A program made the position numbers and the translations under genes. Below the pieces are notes generated by a model. That model was not told the DNA's origin and searched no databases. It saw nothing but the letters and a program-made list of their open reading frames with translations. DNA of 64,000 nucleotides, from contig NZ_JAPCWE010000005.1 of assembly GCF_025943985.1 (NCBI RefSeq), forward strand, positions 62,001 through 126,000, given 5' to 3'. The DNA is from Anaerorudis cellulosivorans. Its GTDB lineage: Bacteria; Bacteroidota; Bacteroidia; Bacteroidales; Dysgonomonadaceae. Of this stretch, positions 9,223 to 18,967 are shown piece after piece; position 1 is the stretch's first letter; each line of letters starts with the position of its first letter.

Positions 9223-10239
9223 ATGATGATGAAAATATTGGTTACCGGTGCTGCCGGATTTATCGGATATCATACCGTTTGTCGTTTGACGGATCAAGAA
9301 TACGAAATAGTCGGTATAGACAACATCAATTCCTACTATGACGTGGAACTGAAATATGCCCGTCTTCAAGAAGCCGGAATAGGGAAGAAGGAAATAAAGC
9401 CTAACGAATGCATTCAAAGCAAAAAGTTTCCGTCTTATCGTTTCATGCAATTGGATGTTACAAACAAAGACGATCTCCGTGCTCTTTTCGAACGCGAAAA
9501 TTTTACGCATGTTGTTCATCTTGCGGCACAGGCCGGCGTAAGGTATTCATTGGAAAATCCTTATGCATATATCGATTCCAATATTGTGGGATTTGTCAAT
9601 TTGTTAGAAGCATGTCGGCGGTATAAAGTCGAACATTTGGTTTTTGCCGGTTCCAGCAGCGTATATGGTGCAAATACGAAGACCCCTTATAAGGAATCGG
9701 ATCGGACGGATTCGCCGGTAAGTTTATATGCAGCAACAAAAAAAGCGAACGAACTAATGGCTTTTACTTACAGCAAACTCTATGGCATTCCGACTACGGG
9801 AATTCGTTTTTTTACGGTTTACGGACCTTGGGGACGTCCGGATATGGCACCTTCACTGTTTATGTCGGCCATTTTGGCGGGAAAACCAATCAAAGTTTTC
9901 AATCACGGCAATATGGATCGCGATTTTACTTATATCGACGATATTGTGGAAGGACTTTTAAAAATTATTCCTTCACCTCCCAAAAACGAAATACCGTATG
10001 CCATATACAATATGGGCTGCTCGTCACCCGTAAAACTTATGGATTTTATTGCAACCATCGAAAATATCACGGGTAAAAAAGCCATAAAAGAACTGATGGA
10101 TATGCAGCCGGGAGATGTTATCAGCACTTATGCCGACACCTCCCTTCTTGAAAAAGATTTCGGCTACAAACCTTCTACACCAATCGAAATCGGCATCCGT
10201 AAATTTTACGAATGGTTTACGCAATTCTATCGGTTTTGA
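9223..10239 (+). CDS. NAD-dependent nucleotide-sugar epimerase (UDP-glucuronate 4-epimerase-like SDR)
   Basis: This is an extended short-chain dehydrogenase/reductase of about 338 residues. The Rossmann motif TGAAGFIG is at the N-terminus, the catalytic serine lies in AGSSSVYG, and the YxxxK pair is in SLYAATKKANE. The closest family by these features is UDP-glucuronate/UDP-galacturonate 4-epimerase. I chose the ATG triplet at 9223-9231, just after the GT39 stop at 9215, instead of the upstream ATG at 9181, which would overlap that gene. It ends the cassette and may supply its sugar. Confidence 0.83.
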   Translation: MMMKILVTGAAGFIGYHTVCRLTDQEYEIVGIDNINSYYDVELKYARLQEAGIGKKEIKPNECIQSKKFPSYRFMQLDVTNKDDLRALFERENFTHVVHLAAQAGVRYSLENPYAYIDSNIVGFVNLLEACRRYKVEHLVFAGSSSVYGANTKTPYKESDRTDSPVSLYAATKKANELMAFTYSKLYGIPTTGIRFFTVYGPWGRPDMAPSLFMSAILAGKPIKVFNHGNMDRDFTYIDDIVEGLLKIIPSPPKNEIPYAIYNMGCSSPVKLMDFIATIENITGKKAIKELMDMQPGDVISTYADTSLLEKDFGYKPSTPIEIGIRKFYEWFTQFYRF

Positions 10240-10290
10240 ACCTTATCTTTTATCTTCTACGACAATGTTTAAATGTTCAATATTCGATTT

Positions 10291-12798
10291 TTAAGAACGT
10301 AAACCCGCTTTGATTTCTTTCCACACCGTTACGATGGCCGTCAACAGCATCAGGGCAAGAGCTATATAAGCAATGGCGTCGGTAATTTTGATGCTCGGCG
10401 GATCGAATTTAAATACGATTTCGTGTTTCCCTTCCGGAATAGGCAGAGCACGCAACGTATAATTTGCCCGCAACATGGTTGCCGGCTTTTCGTCAATGGT
10501 GATTTGCCACCCTTTGGGATAATAGATTTCCGAGAAAACGGCTAACTCGTCTTTTTTTGCATCTACCCGATAATCGAGAAAATTGGAATCGTAAGACTCC
10601 AACCAAATGGAAGAGGCTGAATCTTTAGGTGTAACGGAAAATCCGTCGAGAAGCGATGCAAACTGTTTATCGGCTACAGCCCGGTTATGTAAATCGATTT
10701 TCCCTAATGCATCTATTTCTTCATCCGCATTGTTTACAAACATAATCGTATCCACAAACCATGCATTTCCCTGATAATAAGGATTGGCTATCGGTAATGT
10801 ACCACCTCCTTCAGCCGGCATGATAATCCATTTGGTGTTCAGCATATTCAAGACCTTGAATCCTTCGGTATTCACCGAATCCAATCGGCCTTGTGTACGA
10901 ATAATATCGTTTTGCAATGCCATCATTTCCTTAAAGAGATGCACATCAATCAGATCCTGATACCTGCGCAATTTTGCCGGATGATATCCGCCGATACATT
11001 TATGCCAATAAGGGGTTATACCATCATTGAAAGTACTGGTAGCCAAGTTGAGTACCCGATAGTATTTAGTGGTATCGCGAAGGATATATTCATCGGTGGG
11101 CGTTTTAACGAAAGCTTGTTCCACATTGGTCTTTGGGATAAAATGACTATCGTTCAGATAACGTTTGTCAACCGTCCACAGATCGATAAGGCAGAGAACA
11201 AGAATAGCGCCTACGGCAGTTTGAGCTTTTAATTTACGATTTGCCATTGTATAGAGCAGGAGAGTGCCAATTACGATAATGGCAACACTTCGCCATGCAT
11301 CGGCAGTAAACATGGCTATCCGCATGTCGGTCAGGTTTTCGATAATGGGGCGGATATGTTCTGCAGGAAGCGTTTGCAGTGCTTGCATTTCGCTGCTCGA
11401 AATAAATGAAGGGAAAAAGAGTTTCGGCGCAAGGGCAAACAACACCGCAATACCTCCGGTGAGGCCGAGACTGATATAGAGGTATTTTAGGTTGTTTTTC
11501 AATGTTTCAGGCTTCTTAATCAGCTCTTTTATCGTTAGAGCGGCAAGTAGCGGGATACAAAATTCGGCTATGACAAGAATTGACGAAACCGTACGAAATT
11601 TATTGTATAAAGGAATGTTGTCGATAAAAAAGTTGGTCAATCCCATGAAATTTTTACCCCACGAGAGCAAGATTGAAAAAAGGGTACCGGCAAGAAGTGC
11701 CCATTTCATGGGACCTTTTACGATAAAAAGTCCCAGGATAAACAGCGTCAACACAAAAGCCCCGACATACACAGGACCGGATGTCCCCGGTTGTTCTCCC
11801 CAATACTGACCGATTTGGCTATACAGCTGACGGTATTCGGGTTTTGCCTTGCTCATGGCCTTCGGGTTTTCCGAAAGAGGAACCGAAGCTCCGCCTTTGG
11901 CATTGGGAATGAGTAAAGTCCACGTTTCGCCAATACCGTAACTCCATTGGGTTATATAATCGCGTTCCAATCCGTTATCGGTTTTGTTGGCTTCACCATG
12001 AAGCGATAGTTCCGATTTTCCCCGCATCGTTTCTTTGGAATATTCGTAGGTATGATACAAGTTCGACGTATTGGCCAATACGCCGATCAAAGCCGCAATG
12101 AGAATTACTCCGGTAGCTTTAAAAAAATCGGGTAATGTTTTATTCTTCAGGGCATCTGCAAAAAAAGCAAGAACCATAAAAAACATCACAAACAAAAAAT
12201 AATAGCTCATCTGAATGTGGTTGGACGAGATTTGAAAAGCAACAAATACCATGATGAGCAAGGCTCCCAACAAGTATTTTTTTCGATAAGCATATACCAA
12301 TCCCGCAATAGTGGGCGGAATATAGGCCAGTGTAACAAATTTCCAGATATGTCCTGCGGCAATGATAATCAGAAAATAGGAAGAGAAAGCCCAAAGAATG
12401 GCACCCAATGCACTGATCAGCGGCGAAGCATCAAAAGCCCGCATGAGTATATAGAATCCCAAGAGCATGATAAACAGCAGATATACATAATCGGGCAAGA
12501 ACAAAGAATAGACTTTCTTTGCGTTGTCTTGAGGTTTTGTGGAATTGTAGGTTGGCGACATTTGGTAAGTGGGCATACCCGAAAACATGGAATTGATCCA
12601 TCGGGTGCGTTCGCCATTATGGCGTTCCATGTAATCGCGATGTTCTTTCCCTTGGCCAATTGCAGCCAACGAATCGTGTTGGGCAATAACTCTCCCTTCA
12701 AAAACAGCCGGCGAGAAATAGGCAAAGGATATAACAACGAATACCGCGATAGCAATCAAATCGGGCAAAAATTTTTTGAAAACGGTAAAATTTCTCAT
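10291..12798 (-). CDS. YfhO family large membrane protein
   Basis: This 835-residue protein has about 12 membrane segments in its first 560 residues, a large soluble region, and a final membrane helix near the C-terminus. This is the architecture of the YfhO family, a predicted GT-C fold group; the Bacillus members are linked to glycosylation of lipoteichoic acid. Here the substrate is unknown. It lies 84 bases downstream of metG on the same strand and converges with the epimerase gene. Confidence 0.82.
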   Translation of the reverse strand: MRNFTVFKKFLPDLIAIAVFVVISFAYFSPAVFEGRVIAQHDSLAAIGQGKEHRDYMERHNGERTRWINSMFSGMPTYQMSPTYNSTKPQDNAKKVYSLFLPDYVYLLFIMLLGFYILMRAFDASPLISALGAILWAFSSYFLIIIAAGHIWKFVTLAYIPPTIAGLVYAYRKKYLLGALLIMVFVAFQISSNHIQMSYYFLFVMFFMVLAFFADALKNKTLPDFFKATGVILIAALIGVLANTSNLYHTYEYSKETMRGKSELSLHGEANKTDNGLERDYITQWSYGIGETWTLLIPNAKGGASVPLSENPKAMSKAKPEYRQLYSQIGQYWGEQPGTSGPVYVGAFVLTLFILGLFIVKGPMKWALLAGTLFSILLSWGKNFMGLTNFFIDNIPLYNKFRTVSSILVIAEFCIPLLAALTIKELIKKPETLKNNLKYLYISLGLTGGIAVLFALAPKLFFPSFISSSEMQALQTLPAEHIRPIIENLTDMRIAMFTADAWRSVAIIVIGTLLLYTMANRKLKAQTAVGAILVLCLIDLWTVDKRYLNDSHFIPKTNVEQAFVKTPTDEYILRDTTKYYRVLNLATSTFNDGITPYWHKCIGGYHPAKLRRYQDLIDVHLFKEMMALQNDIIRTQGRLDSVNTEGFKVLNMLNTKWIIMPAEGGGTLPIANPYYQGNAWFVDTIMFVNNADEEIDALGKIDLHNRAVADKQFASLLDGFSVTPKDSASSIWLESYDSNFLDYRVDAKKDELAVFSEIYYPKGWQITIDEKPATMLRANYTLRALPIPEGKHEIVFKFDPPSIKITDAIAYIALALMLLTAIVTVWKEIKAGLRS

Positions 12799-12882
12799 TC
12801 GGTTTCTGTATTTATTGCAGCGTAAACGAATAATCTACCTGCAAGATTAGGTTATGTTTCAGGATTCTCCACTCCTGTGTTA

Positions 12883-14943
12883 TCAGAATACCCGGCTTCC
12901 GGGCACTACATTTTTCGAGGGCTCAATCAGCGTAAAAGAACCATCGGCATTTTCTGCCGAAAGAATCATGCCTTCCGAAAGGAGGCCGCGCATTTTTTTG
13001 GGTTCCAAATTGGCGATAAAACACACTTGTTTGCCCACCAATTCTTCGGGATGGGGATACCATGGAGCAACGCCCGAGAGAATGGTGCGTTTTCCCTGTC
13101 CGTCATCCAGCAGGAAACGAAGAAGTTTGTCCGACTTGGGCACTTTTTCGCATTCCAGCACTGTTCCTACCCGGATATCGATTTTTTCGAACACGTCAAA
13201 TGGGACATTTTCTTTAACGGGTGCCGGCTTATAGGTTTTTGTTTCGTTGGCTTTTTTCGTGTCCCGCAATCGTTGTATCTGTCTTTCAATAATTTCGTCT
13301 TCAATTTTTTCGAAAAGCAATTCCGATTTTCCCAGTTCATGACTGACCGGCAAAATATCCGTGTCTCCCAAACGATCCCAAGACAAGGTGTCGATTTGGA
13401 GGAATTGGCGTATTTTTTCTGCCGAAAAAGGCAAAAAGGGTTCAAAAACAATGCTCAAATTCGCAACCATCTGCAATGCCGTATAAAGAATGGTGGCCGT
13501 ACGTTCCCTATCGCTCTTAATGGTTTTCCAGGGTTCGGTTTCCGCCAAGTATTTATTGCCGAGATGGGCAAAATTCATGGCTTCCTGTTGCGCTTCGCGA
13601 AAACGGAAATTATCGAGATTCTTTTCTACTGCTTTTCTTAAATTGCCCAATTCTTCCAACGTTTTTTTGTCGTAATCGGTAAACGCGCCGGGAGACGGAA
13701 CTTTATTGTCGAAATGTTTTTGGGTAAGCACCAACACACGGTTGATAAAGTTTCCGAGAACGCCTACCAATTCATTATTGTTGCGAGCCTGAAAGTCCTT
13801 CCACGTGAAATCGTTATCCTTCGTTTCGGGTGCAATGGCCGTCAAAACATAACGCAACACATCTTGTTTTCCGGGAAAGTCCTCAAGATATTCGTGCAGC
13901 CAAACCGCCCAATTGCGTGAGGTCGATATTTTTTCTCCTTCAAGATTCAAAAATTCGTTGGCCGGCACGTTATCCGGCAGGATAAATGAACCTTCGGCTT
14001 TAAGCATCACGGGAAAAATGATGCAGTGAAATACGATGTTGTCTTTCCCGATGAAATGGATAAGACGGGTTTCGGGATCTTTCCACCATTTTTCCCAATC
14101 GCCGTATTTTTCGGGATTATTCAGACATAATTCTTTTGTATTCGAGATATATCCGATCGGGGCATCAAACCACACATACAGCACCTTGCCTTCCGCACCT
14201 TCCAGGGGTACGGGTATTCCCCAATCCAAGTCGCGACTGACGGCACGGGGTTGAAGCCCCAAATCGAGCCACGATTTGCATTGTCCATACACATTGGGCC
14301 GCCATTCCTTATGTGCTTCGAGGATCCATTTCCTGAGCCATTCTTCGTGTTTGTTCAAAGGCAGATACCAGTGTTTGGTTTTGCGCATGACCGGAACGCT
14401 TCCGCTCAACATCGATTTGGGGCGGATAAGCTCGGTAGGACTGAGCGACGTTCCGCATGCTTCGCACTGGTCGCCATAGGCATTTTCGTTACCGCAGACA
14501 GGGCACGTGCCGGTGATATAGCGGTCGGCAAGAAATTGCTGCGCTTCTTCATCATAATACTGCTCGGTTTCCATTTCGATAAATTCTCCTTTTTCGTATA
14601 ACTTCAAAAAGAAATCCGATGCCGTTTTATGGTGAATTTCCGATGTGGTGCGCGAATAAATGTCAAACGAAATACCGAATTTTTCGAAGGAATCTTTTAT
14701 CAAGTAATGATATTTGTCCACAATATCCTGAGGCGAAACACCTTCGTTGCGGGCTTTTACCGTAATAGGAATGCCATGTTCGTCCGAACCTCCGATAAAA
14801 ATGGCTTCTTCGCCTTTCATTCGGAGATAGCGGGCATAAATATCGGCAGGCACATAAACTCCGGCAAGATGTCCGATATGTACGGGACCATTTGCGTAGG
14901 GTAGTGCCGATGTAATCAGTGTGCGTTTAAATTCTTTTGCCAT
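12883..14943 (-). CDS. metG: Methionyl-tRNA synthetase
   Basis: This 686-residue class I synthetase charges tRNA-Met. It has the HIGH signature in [11 protein letters not shown] at the N-terminus, a zinc knuckle CPVCGNE...CEACG near residues 145-165, and a KISTS version of the KMSKS loop. The C-terminal EMAP/Trbp111-like tRNA-binding domain begins near residue 580 ([17 protein letters not shown]). A TATCTTTG -7-like element lies upstream (14976-14983, minus). YfhO follows downstream. Confidence 0.96.
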   Translation of the reverse strand: MAKEFKRTLITSALPYANGPVHIGHLAGVYVPADIYARYLRMKGEEAIFIGGSDEHGIPITVKARNEGVSPQDIVDKYHYLIKDSFEKFGISFDIYSRTTSEIHHKTASDFFLKLYEKGEFIEMETEQYYDEEAQQFLADRYITGTCPVCGNENAYGDQCEACGTSLSPTELIRPKSMLSGSVPVMRKTKHWYLPLNKHEEWLRKWILEAHKEWRPNVYGQCKSWLDLGLQPRAVSRDLDWGIPVPLEGAEGKVLYVWFDAPIGYISNTKELCLNNPEKYGDWEKWWKDPETRLIHFIGKDNIVFHCIIFPVMLKAEGSFILPDNVPANEFLNLEGEKISTSRNWAVWLHEYLEDFPGKQDVLRYVLTAIAPETKDNDFTWKDFQARNNNELVGVLGNFINRVLVLTQKHFDNKVPSPGAFTDYDKKTLEELGNLRKAVEKNLDNFRFREAQQEAMNFAHLGNKYLAETEPWKTIKSDRERTATILYTALQMVANLSIVFEPFLPFSAEKIRQFLQIDTLSWDRLGDTDILPVSHELGKSELLFEKIEDEIIERQIQRLRDTKKANETKTYKPAPVKENVPFDVFEKIDIRVGTVLECEKVPKSDKLLRFLLDDGQGKRTILSGVAPWYPHPEELVGKQVCFIANLEPKKMRGLLSEGMILSAENADGSFTLIEPSKNVVPGSRVF

Positions 14944-15043
14944 GATTGAATACTGTGTTGAAAAGCTTTCGGCTGCAAAGATACGAACTTTAACCGTTTT
15001 TTGATTATTTCAAGCAGAAATATGGAAGAGGACAACCGGGAAT

Positions 15044-15190
15044 TTATTTTGCTGTTAGTGTTTCGCTATGTATGATCTCAACAGGCGTGTTTGATAAACA
15101 GAACTTTCGTCCAAAGGGATGGTTGTATCTCTCCAAAGCGGCATCATAAGCAGCCTGTGTTGAAGCCTGTGGAATGTTCAACATTTTCAT
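15044..15190 (-). CDS. Possible 48-residue ORF coupled to the VIT gene
   Basis: A 48-codon ORF starts with an ATG that overlaps the TGA of the preceding rubrerythrin-VIT gene (ATGA), an arrangement common in translational coupling. The product begins MKMLNIPQASTQAAYDAAL, has no membrane segment or known motif, and I do not recognise it. It may be a real small protein or a chance frame. The placement is the only support. Confidence 0.3.
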   Translation of the reverse strand: MKMLNIPQASTQAAYDAALERYNHPFGRKFCLSNTPVEIIHSETLTAK

Positions 15191-16275
15191 GACCCGATTA
15201 ATGCTCCGATGCCGAAAGTAACGGCAGCTGCGGCCATGCCGACAAGGAGTTGACGGAATCCCGAATACCACACGCTTTTACCGGTGAAAAGCGTTATGGC
15301 AGAGCCGATGAAGAACAAACCGAATCCACTGAAAATTGCGCTGAGAAGGACGGCCGGCATGCCGGAAGTGAAAAAGAACGGGATTACCGGAATAATGGCA
15401 CCGATGGAAAACAAGATAAATGAACTTATTGCGGCCTGCATGGGAGATCCTTTAAGCTCATCGGGGTTAATACCCAATTCTTCTTTCACTAGTACGGCAT
15501 GAGCATGATCTTTGTCTGAAATAATTTCCCGAGCAAGTTTCTCTGCCTGGTCGTGAGACAACCCTTTTGATTGATAAATGAGAACCAATTCTTTTTCTTC
15601 TCCTTCCGGTGCGAGCTCGAGTTCCTCTTTTTCAATATTGATTTGGTTTTCATATAATTCCTGCGAACTCTTTACCGATATCCATTCGCCCAGTGCCATG
15701 GATAAGGCGCCGGCAAGCAATCCCGAAATCCCTGCAAGCAAAATCGATTGCTGGCTGCTTGCTGCTCCTGCAAAGCCCATCACCAAACTAAAATTCGACA
15801 CCAGTCCGTCATTCCCGCCCAACACGGAAGCGCGTAAAGAATTTCCTCCAATGGTATGATGACGTTTTTCCAATCGGGCAATGTTGTTGCCGGAAAGTGG
15901 ATATTTACGGTTGAGAACGTTTTGAAGAATAAAAACATGGGCATAATCGGTAAGAGAAGGAGTGGATTGTTTTTCTTTTCTTGCTTTGACAAGCGCCGAC
16001 GAAATCCCTTTTTCGGTGTCCAGCAATACACCAAGTACATAATCGTTGCCGAATATTTTTCCAATCAAATTTAATATTCGTGCCCGCAGAGAAGGCTTGG
16101 GTAATTCGGCGAGATTAAGCTGGCTTTCCTTGATGAAAGCCAATGCATGACCTTTTTCGATGTCGCGCAACTCTTCAAATATTCTTTTCATCTCCGGGTC
16201 TTCTTCCCTTGCGGCAATTTCTCCGTAGAGGTAACCGGCATCCACTTCGGTTTGAATATCTTTTTTTGAGATCAT
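15187..16275 (-). CDS. Rubrerythrin-like/VIT1-CCC1 fusion, iron or manganese transporter
   Basis: In this 362-residue protein, residues 1-120 form a ferritin-like/rubrerythrin-type helical domain (E-rich, with EIAAREEDPEMK and DIEKGHA). A VIT1/CCC1-type membrane domain follows from about 135, marked by LRASVLGGNDGLVSNF, with about five hydrophobic segments. Family members move Fe2+ or Mn2+ out of the cytoplasm, and the ferritin-like domain is thought to bind or sense the metal. It starts 49 bases after the sufB stop, suggesting co-expression of iron handling with Fe-S assembly. Confidence 0.87.
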   Translation of the reverse strand: MISKKDIQTEVDAGYLYGEIAAREEDPEMKRIFEELRDIEKGHALAFIKESQLNLAELPKPSLRARILNLIGKIFGNDYVLGVLLDTEKGISSALVKARKEKQSTPSLTDYAHVFILQNVLNRKYPLSGNNIARLEKRHHTIGGNSLRASVLGGNDGLVSNFSLVMGFAGAASSQQSILLAGISGLLAGALSMALGEWISVKSSQELYENQINIEKEELELAPEGEEKELVLIYQSKGLSHDQAEKLAREIISDKDHAHAVLVKEELGINPDELKGSPMQAAISSFILFSIGAIIPVIPFFFTSGMPAVLLSAIFSGFGLFFIGSAITLFTGKSVWYSGFRQLLVGMAAAAVTFGIGALIGS

Positions 16276-16324
16276 ACGTTATCGAAATTCGTATTTTACA
16301 GTAAAAACCTGTTATTGAAATTCC

Positions 16325-17776
16325 TTATCCAACACTTCCTTCCAAGCTGATTTGCAGCAGTTTTTGTGCTTCAACGGCAAATTCCATGGGGAGTTTGTTC
16401 ACCACTTCCTTCACATATCCGTTCACGATGAGTCCGATGGCTTCTTCTTCGCTCAACCCCCGCTGATTGCAATAGAATATCTGATCTTCGCTGATTTTCG
16501 ATGTAGTTGCCTCGTGTTCCAAAATAGCCGTGGGATTTTGAATGTCGGTATACGGAAAAGTATGCGCTCCACAATGATCGGTTAGCAACAAGCTGTCGCA
16601 TTGGGAGTGATTGCGGGCATTTTTTGCCTTCTTCGTAATTTTCACCAAACCGCGATAGCTGTTCTGACTGTATCCGCCCGATATCCCTTTACTTACAATG
16701 CGACTGCGAGTATTTTTCCCCAGATGAATCATTTTAGTGCCGGTGTCGGCTTGCTGAAAATTATTGGTTACGGCCACCGAGTAAAATTCGCCTACCGAAT
16801 TGTCACCGGCCAGAATGCACGAAGGGTATTTCCACGTGATGGCCGAACCTGTTTCTACCTGCGTCCACGATATTTTGGAATTGTTTCCCTTACAAAGTCC
16901 GCGTTTAGTAACAAAATTATAGACTCCGCCTTTGCCCTCTTTATCGCCCGGATACCAATTTTGAACCGTCGAATATTTTACTTCGGCATTCTCTAAGGCA
17001 ATAATTTCCACAACCGCGGCATGGAGCTGATTTTCATCCCGCATAGGAGCCGTACACCCTTCCAGATAACTTACGTACGCACCGTCGTCGGCTATGATCA
17101 GCGTGCGCTCAAACTGGCCGGTTTTGGAGGCATTGATGCGGAAATAGGTGGACAATTCCATCGGGCAACGAACTCCCGCCGGAATATATACAAATGAACC
17201 GTCGCTGAATACTGCCGAGTTAAGGGCGGCATAAAAATTGTCTTTATAGGGAACGACCGTACCGAGATATTTCTTCACCAAATCGGGATGATGGAGCACC
17301 GCTTCACTAAATGAGCAGAAGATAATTCCCTTTTCGGCCAATATTTCTTTAAAGGTGGTTTTTACGGATACACTATCCATAACAGCATCGACAGCCACTC
17401 CCGCCAGTTGCTTTTGTTCCTCGAGTGGAATTCCTAACCGTTCGAAGGTCTTTATCAATTCGGGGTCGACTTCATCCATACTCTGCGGACTTTTTTTCTT
17501 TTCGGGTGCAGCGTAGTAAATGATATCTTGAAAATCGATAGGCGGAATATTCAGGTGTGCCCAGGTGGGTGTTTCCATCGTCAACCAGTGACGATAAGCT
17601 TTCAACCGAAAATCGAGCAACCAATCGGGTTCATTCTTTTTTTCAGAAATCAACCTTACTACCTGTTCATTCAATCCTTTCTCGATGAATTCGGTGGGTA
17701 TATCTGTCGTAAATCCGTATTTGTAATCGCTCTTGGCCAACTTGTTCAAGAGCTGATCTTGATTCGTTTCTTCCAT
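16325..17776 (-). CDS. sufB: Fe-S cluster assembly scaffold protein SufB
   Basis: This 483-residue protein has the full length and beta-helix core of SufB, the scaffold subunit of SufBCD that builds Fe-S clusters in the cytoplasm. Visible features include [19 protein letters not shown], the SYLEGCTAP stretch, and the C-terminal region with [10 protein letters not shown]. In Bacteroidota sufB is normally followed by sufC and sufD. Here the next gene is the rubrerythrin-VIT fusion, and neither partner is in the window. The 313-base upstream gap holds short palindromes. Confidence 0.95.
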   Translation of the reverse strand: MEETNQDQLLNKLAKSDYKYGFTTDIPTEFIEKGLNEQVVRLISEKKNEPDWLLDFRLKAYRHWLTMETPTWAHLNIPPIDFQDIIYYAAPEKKKSPQSMDEVDPELIKTFERLGIPLEEQKQLAGVAVDAVMDSVSVKTTFKEILAEKGIIFCSFSEAVLHHPDLVKKYLGTVVPYKDNFYAALNSAVFSDGSFVYIPAGVRCPMELSTYFRINASKTGQFERTLIIADDGAYVSYLEGCTAPMRDENQLHAAVVEIIALENAEVKYSTVQNWYPGDKEGKGGVYNFVTKRGLCKGNNSKISWTQVETGSAITWKYPSCILAGDNSVGEFYSVAVTNNFQQADTGTKMIHLGKNTRSRIVSKGISGGYSQNSYRGLVKITKKAKNARNHSQCDSLLLTDHCGAHTFPYTDIQNPTAILEHEATTSKISEDQIFYCNQRGLSEEEAIGLIVNGYVKEVVNKLPMEFAVEAQKLLQISLEGSVG

Positions 17777-18089
17777 CGAAATGTAATTTAAAACGGGTTT
17801 TCCCCGTGTTTATTTGTGAGTCTGCTTTTAAAAGTCCAAAATACTGAAAAATAATTTTTTAAAATTCTGATTTTCAAGTATATTTTTTGCTCATTTTTGA
17901 TAAATAAGACTTATTCAAGTGGACTCATTTATTCTTAAACGTTTACGCAAAACAAACAAAAAGTACATTTTGTTTACTTGCATCTAAAAATGAAACGTTT
18001 TGCCTATCCGCTACAACTCTCCGAACGATGCGTGATTTATATACCTCCATCTAAAAATGCGATTTCGTTTAAAAGGCCGAGTACCCATT
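17777..18089 (+). other. sufB upstream gap with palindromes and a short direct repeat
   Basis: There is no credible ORF. It contains the palindrome TAAACGTTTA and a second AAACGTTT core about 50 bases away. It also has a direct repeat CATCTAAAAATG at 17981-17992 and 18048-18059. No exact TAnnTTTG element faces sufB; a TA-3-TTTG variant is present. These could be operator sites for sufB. Confidence 0.35.
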
Positions 18090-18956
18090 CTATTCTTCTT
18101 TTTTGGGAAAGAAGCGTTCGATTATATTGTCCGGTTTCAGGATCGAAGTCAGCTCTTCATAAGGAATCGTAACATCAATCGTACCCATGGAGTAGGGTGC
18201 TATTTCGTATTGGTTATACGTATAGTGCAAACCGTAATCGTCCATCCAAAAATTATTGTTCGGAGCAATGTCTTCAATATTGAAAAAACCTTTGGCAAGA
18301 AGCGAATCGGGAGAAGTCACCTGATATTTCTCCATCAACGAGCGCAAAATAATATCGGTAAGCGGTTTATAATAATCGGGAGTAAAAAGATCTTCCTCCG
18401 AAATGGTTACCAGGTCATTGAGATCGATATTGTAATACACTATTCGGTATGAACCGTGTGCCCCTCCCGTATAATCGCTATATTCCACGGCATAACTCAA
18501 CAATGAATCGTTTTGAAACATGATTTTGTTGGAAATTTTCAGCTGGTAATAATACCATACCGGTGTTTTGCCCTCCGGCAACCGATTTTTGTCGGAATAA
18601 TAATCGTTAGACAATGCCCGATAACCGGCAATGTAGCTTTCCAAATATTTGTCTACTGCTTGCTGCGGACTCAACGAATCGTATTGTGTATCGTTGAAAA
18701 ACGTACCAACAAAAATTTGTTGCAATCGTGCCAAATCCTCAGCCGTTCTGAATTTAACGGGGTAAATAAATTTGATATCGACATCGGCATAAGGTACGGT
18801 AGTATCATTTTCTTGCACCAAAGGAATTTGCTTTGCTACTACAATCGTATCAAAGGTAAGAGCGGTTTCGGATTTTTGTCGGATATTTTTACAAGAAAAA
18901 AACATAGTTGTAATAAAAATGGCAAGCGATGCAGCCACGATATGGTTTTTGTTCAT
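18090..18956 (-). CDS. Exported lipoprotein with DUF3298 (RsiV-like) domain
   Basis: This 288-residue protein has a lipoprotein signal peptide: a hydrophobic core from residue 8 and a lipobox ending FFSC at about residues 19-22. The C-terminal half matches the DUF3298/RsiV-like fold, with YSDYTGGAHGSY preceding the domain and an ISEEDLF segment. Such domains occur in anti-sigma factor RsiV and in deacetylase-associated proteins. A lysozyme-sensor role is known only for RsiV and is not implied here. It starts 11 bases after the stop of the DUF4831 gene, probably as one operon. Confidence 0.75.
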   Translation of the reverse strand: MNKNHIVAASLAIFITTMFFSCKNIRQKSETALTFDTIVVAKQIPLVQENDTTVPYADVDIKFIYPVKFRTAEDLARLQQIFVGTFFNDTQYDSLSPQQAVDKYLESYIAGYRALSNDYYSDKNRLPEGKTPVWYYYQLKISNKIMFQNDSLLSYAVEYSDYTGGAHGSYRIVYYNIDLNDLVTISEEDLFTPDYYKPLTDIILRSLMEKYQVTSPDSLLAKGFFNIEDIAPNNNFWMDDYGLHYTYNQYEIAPYSMGTIDVTIPYEELTSILKPDNIIERFFPKKEE

Positions 18957-18967
18957 TTTAAGATTTT

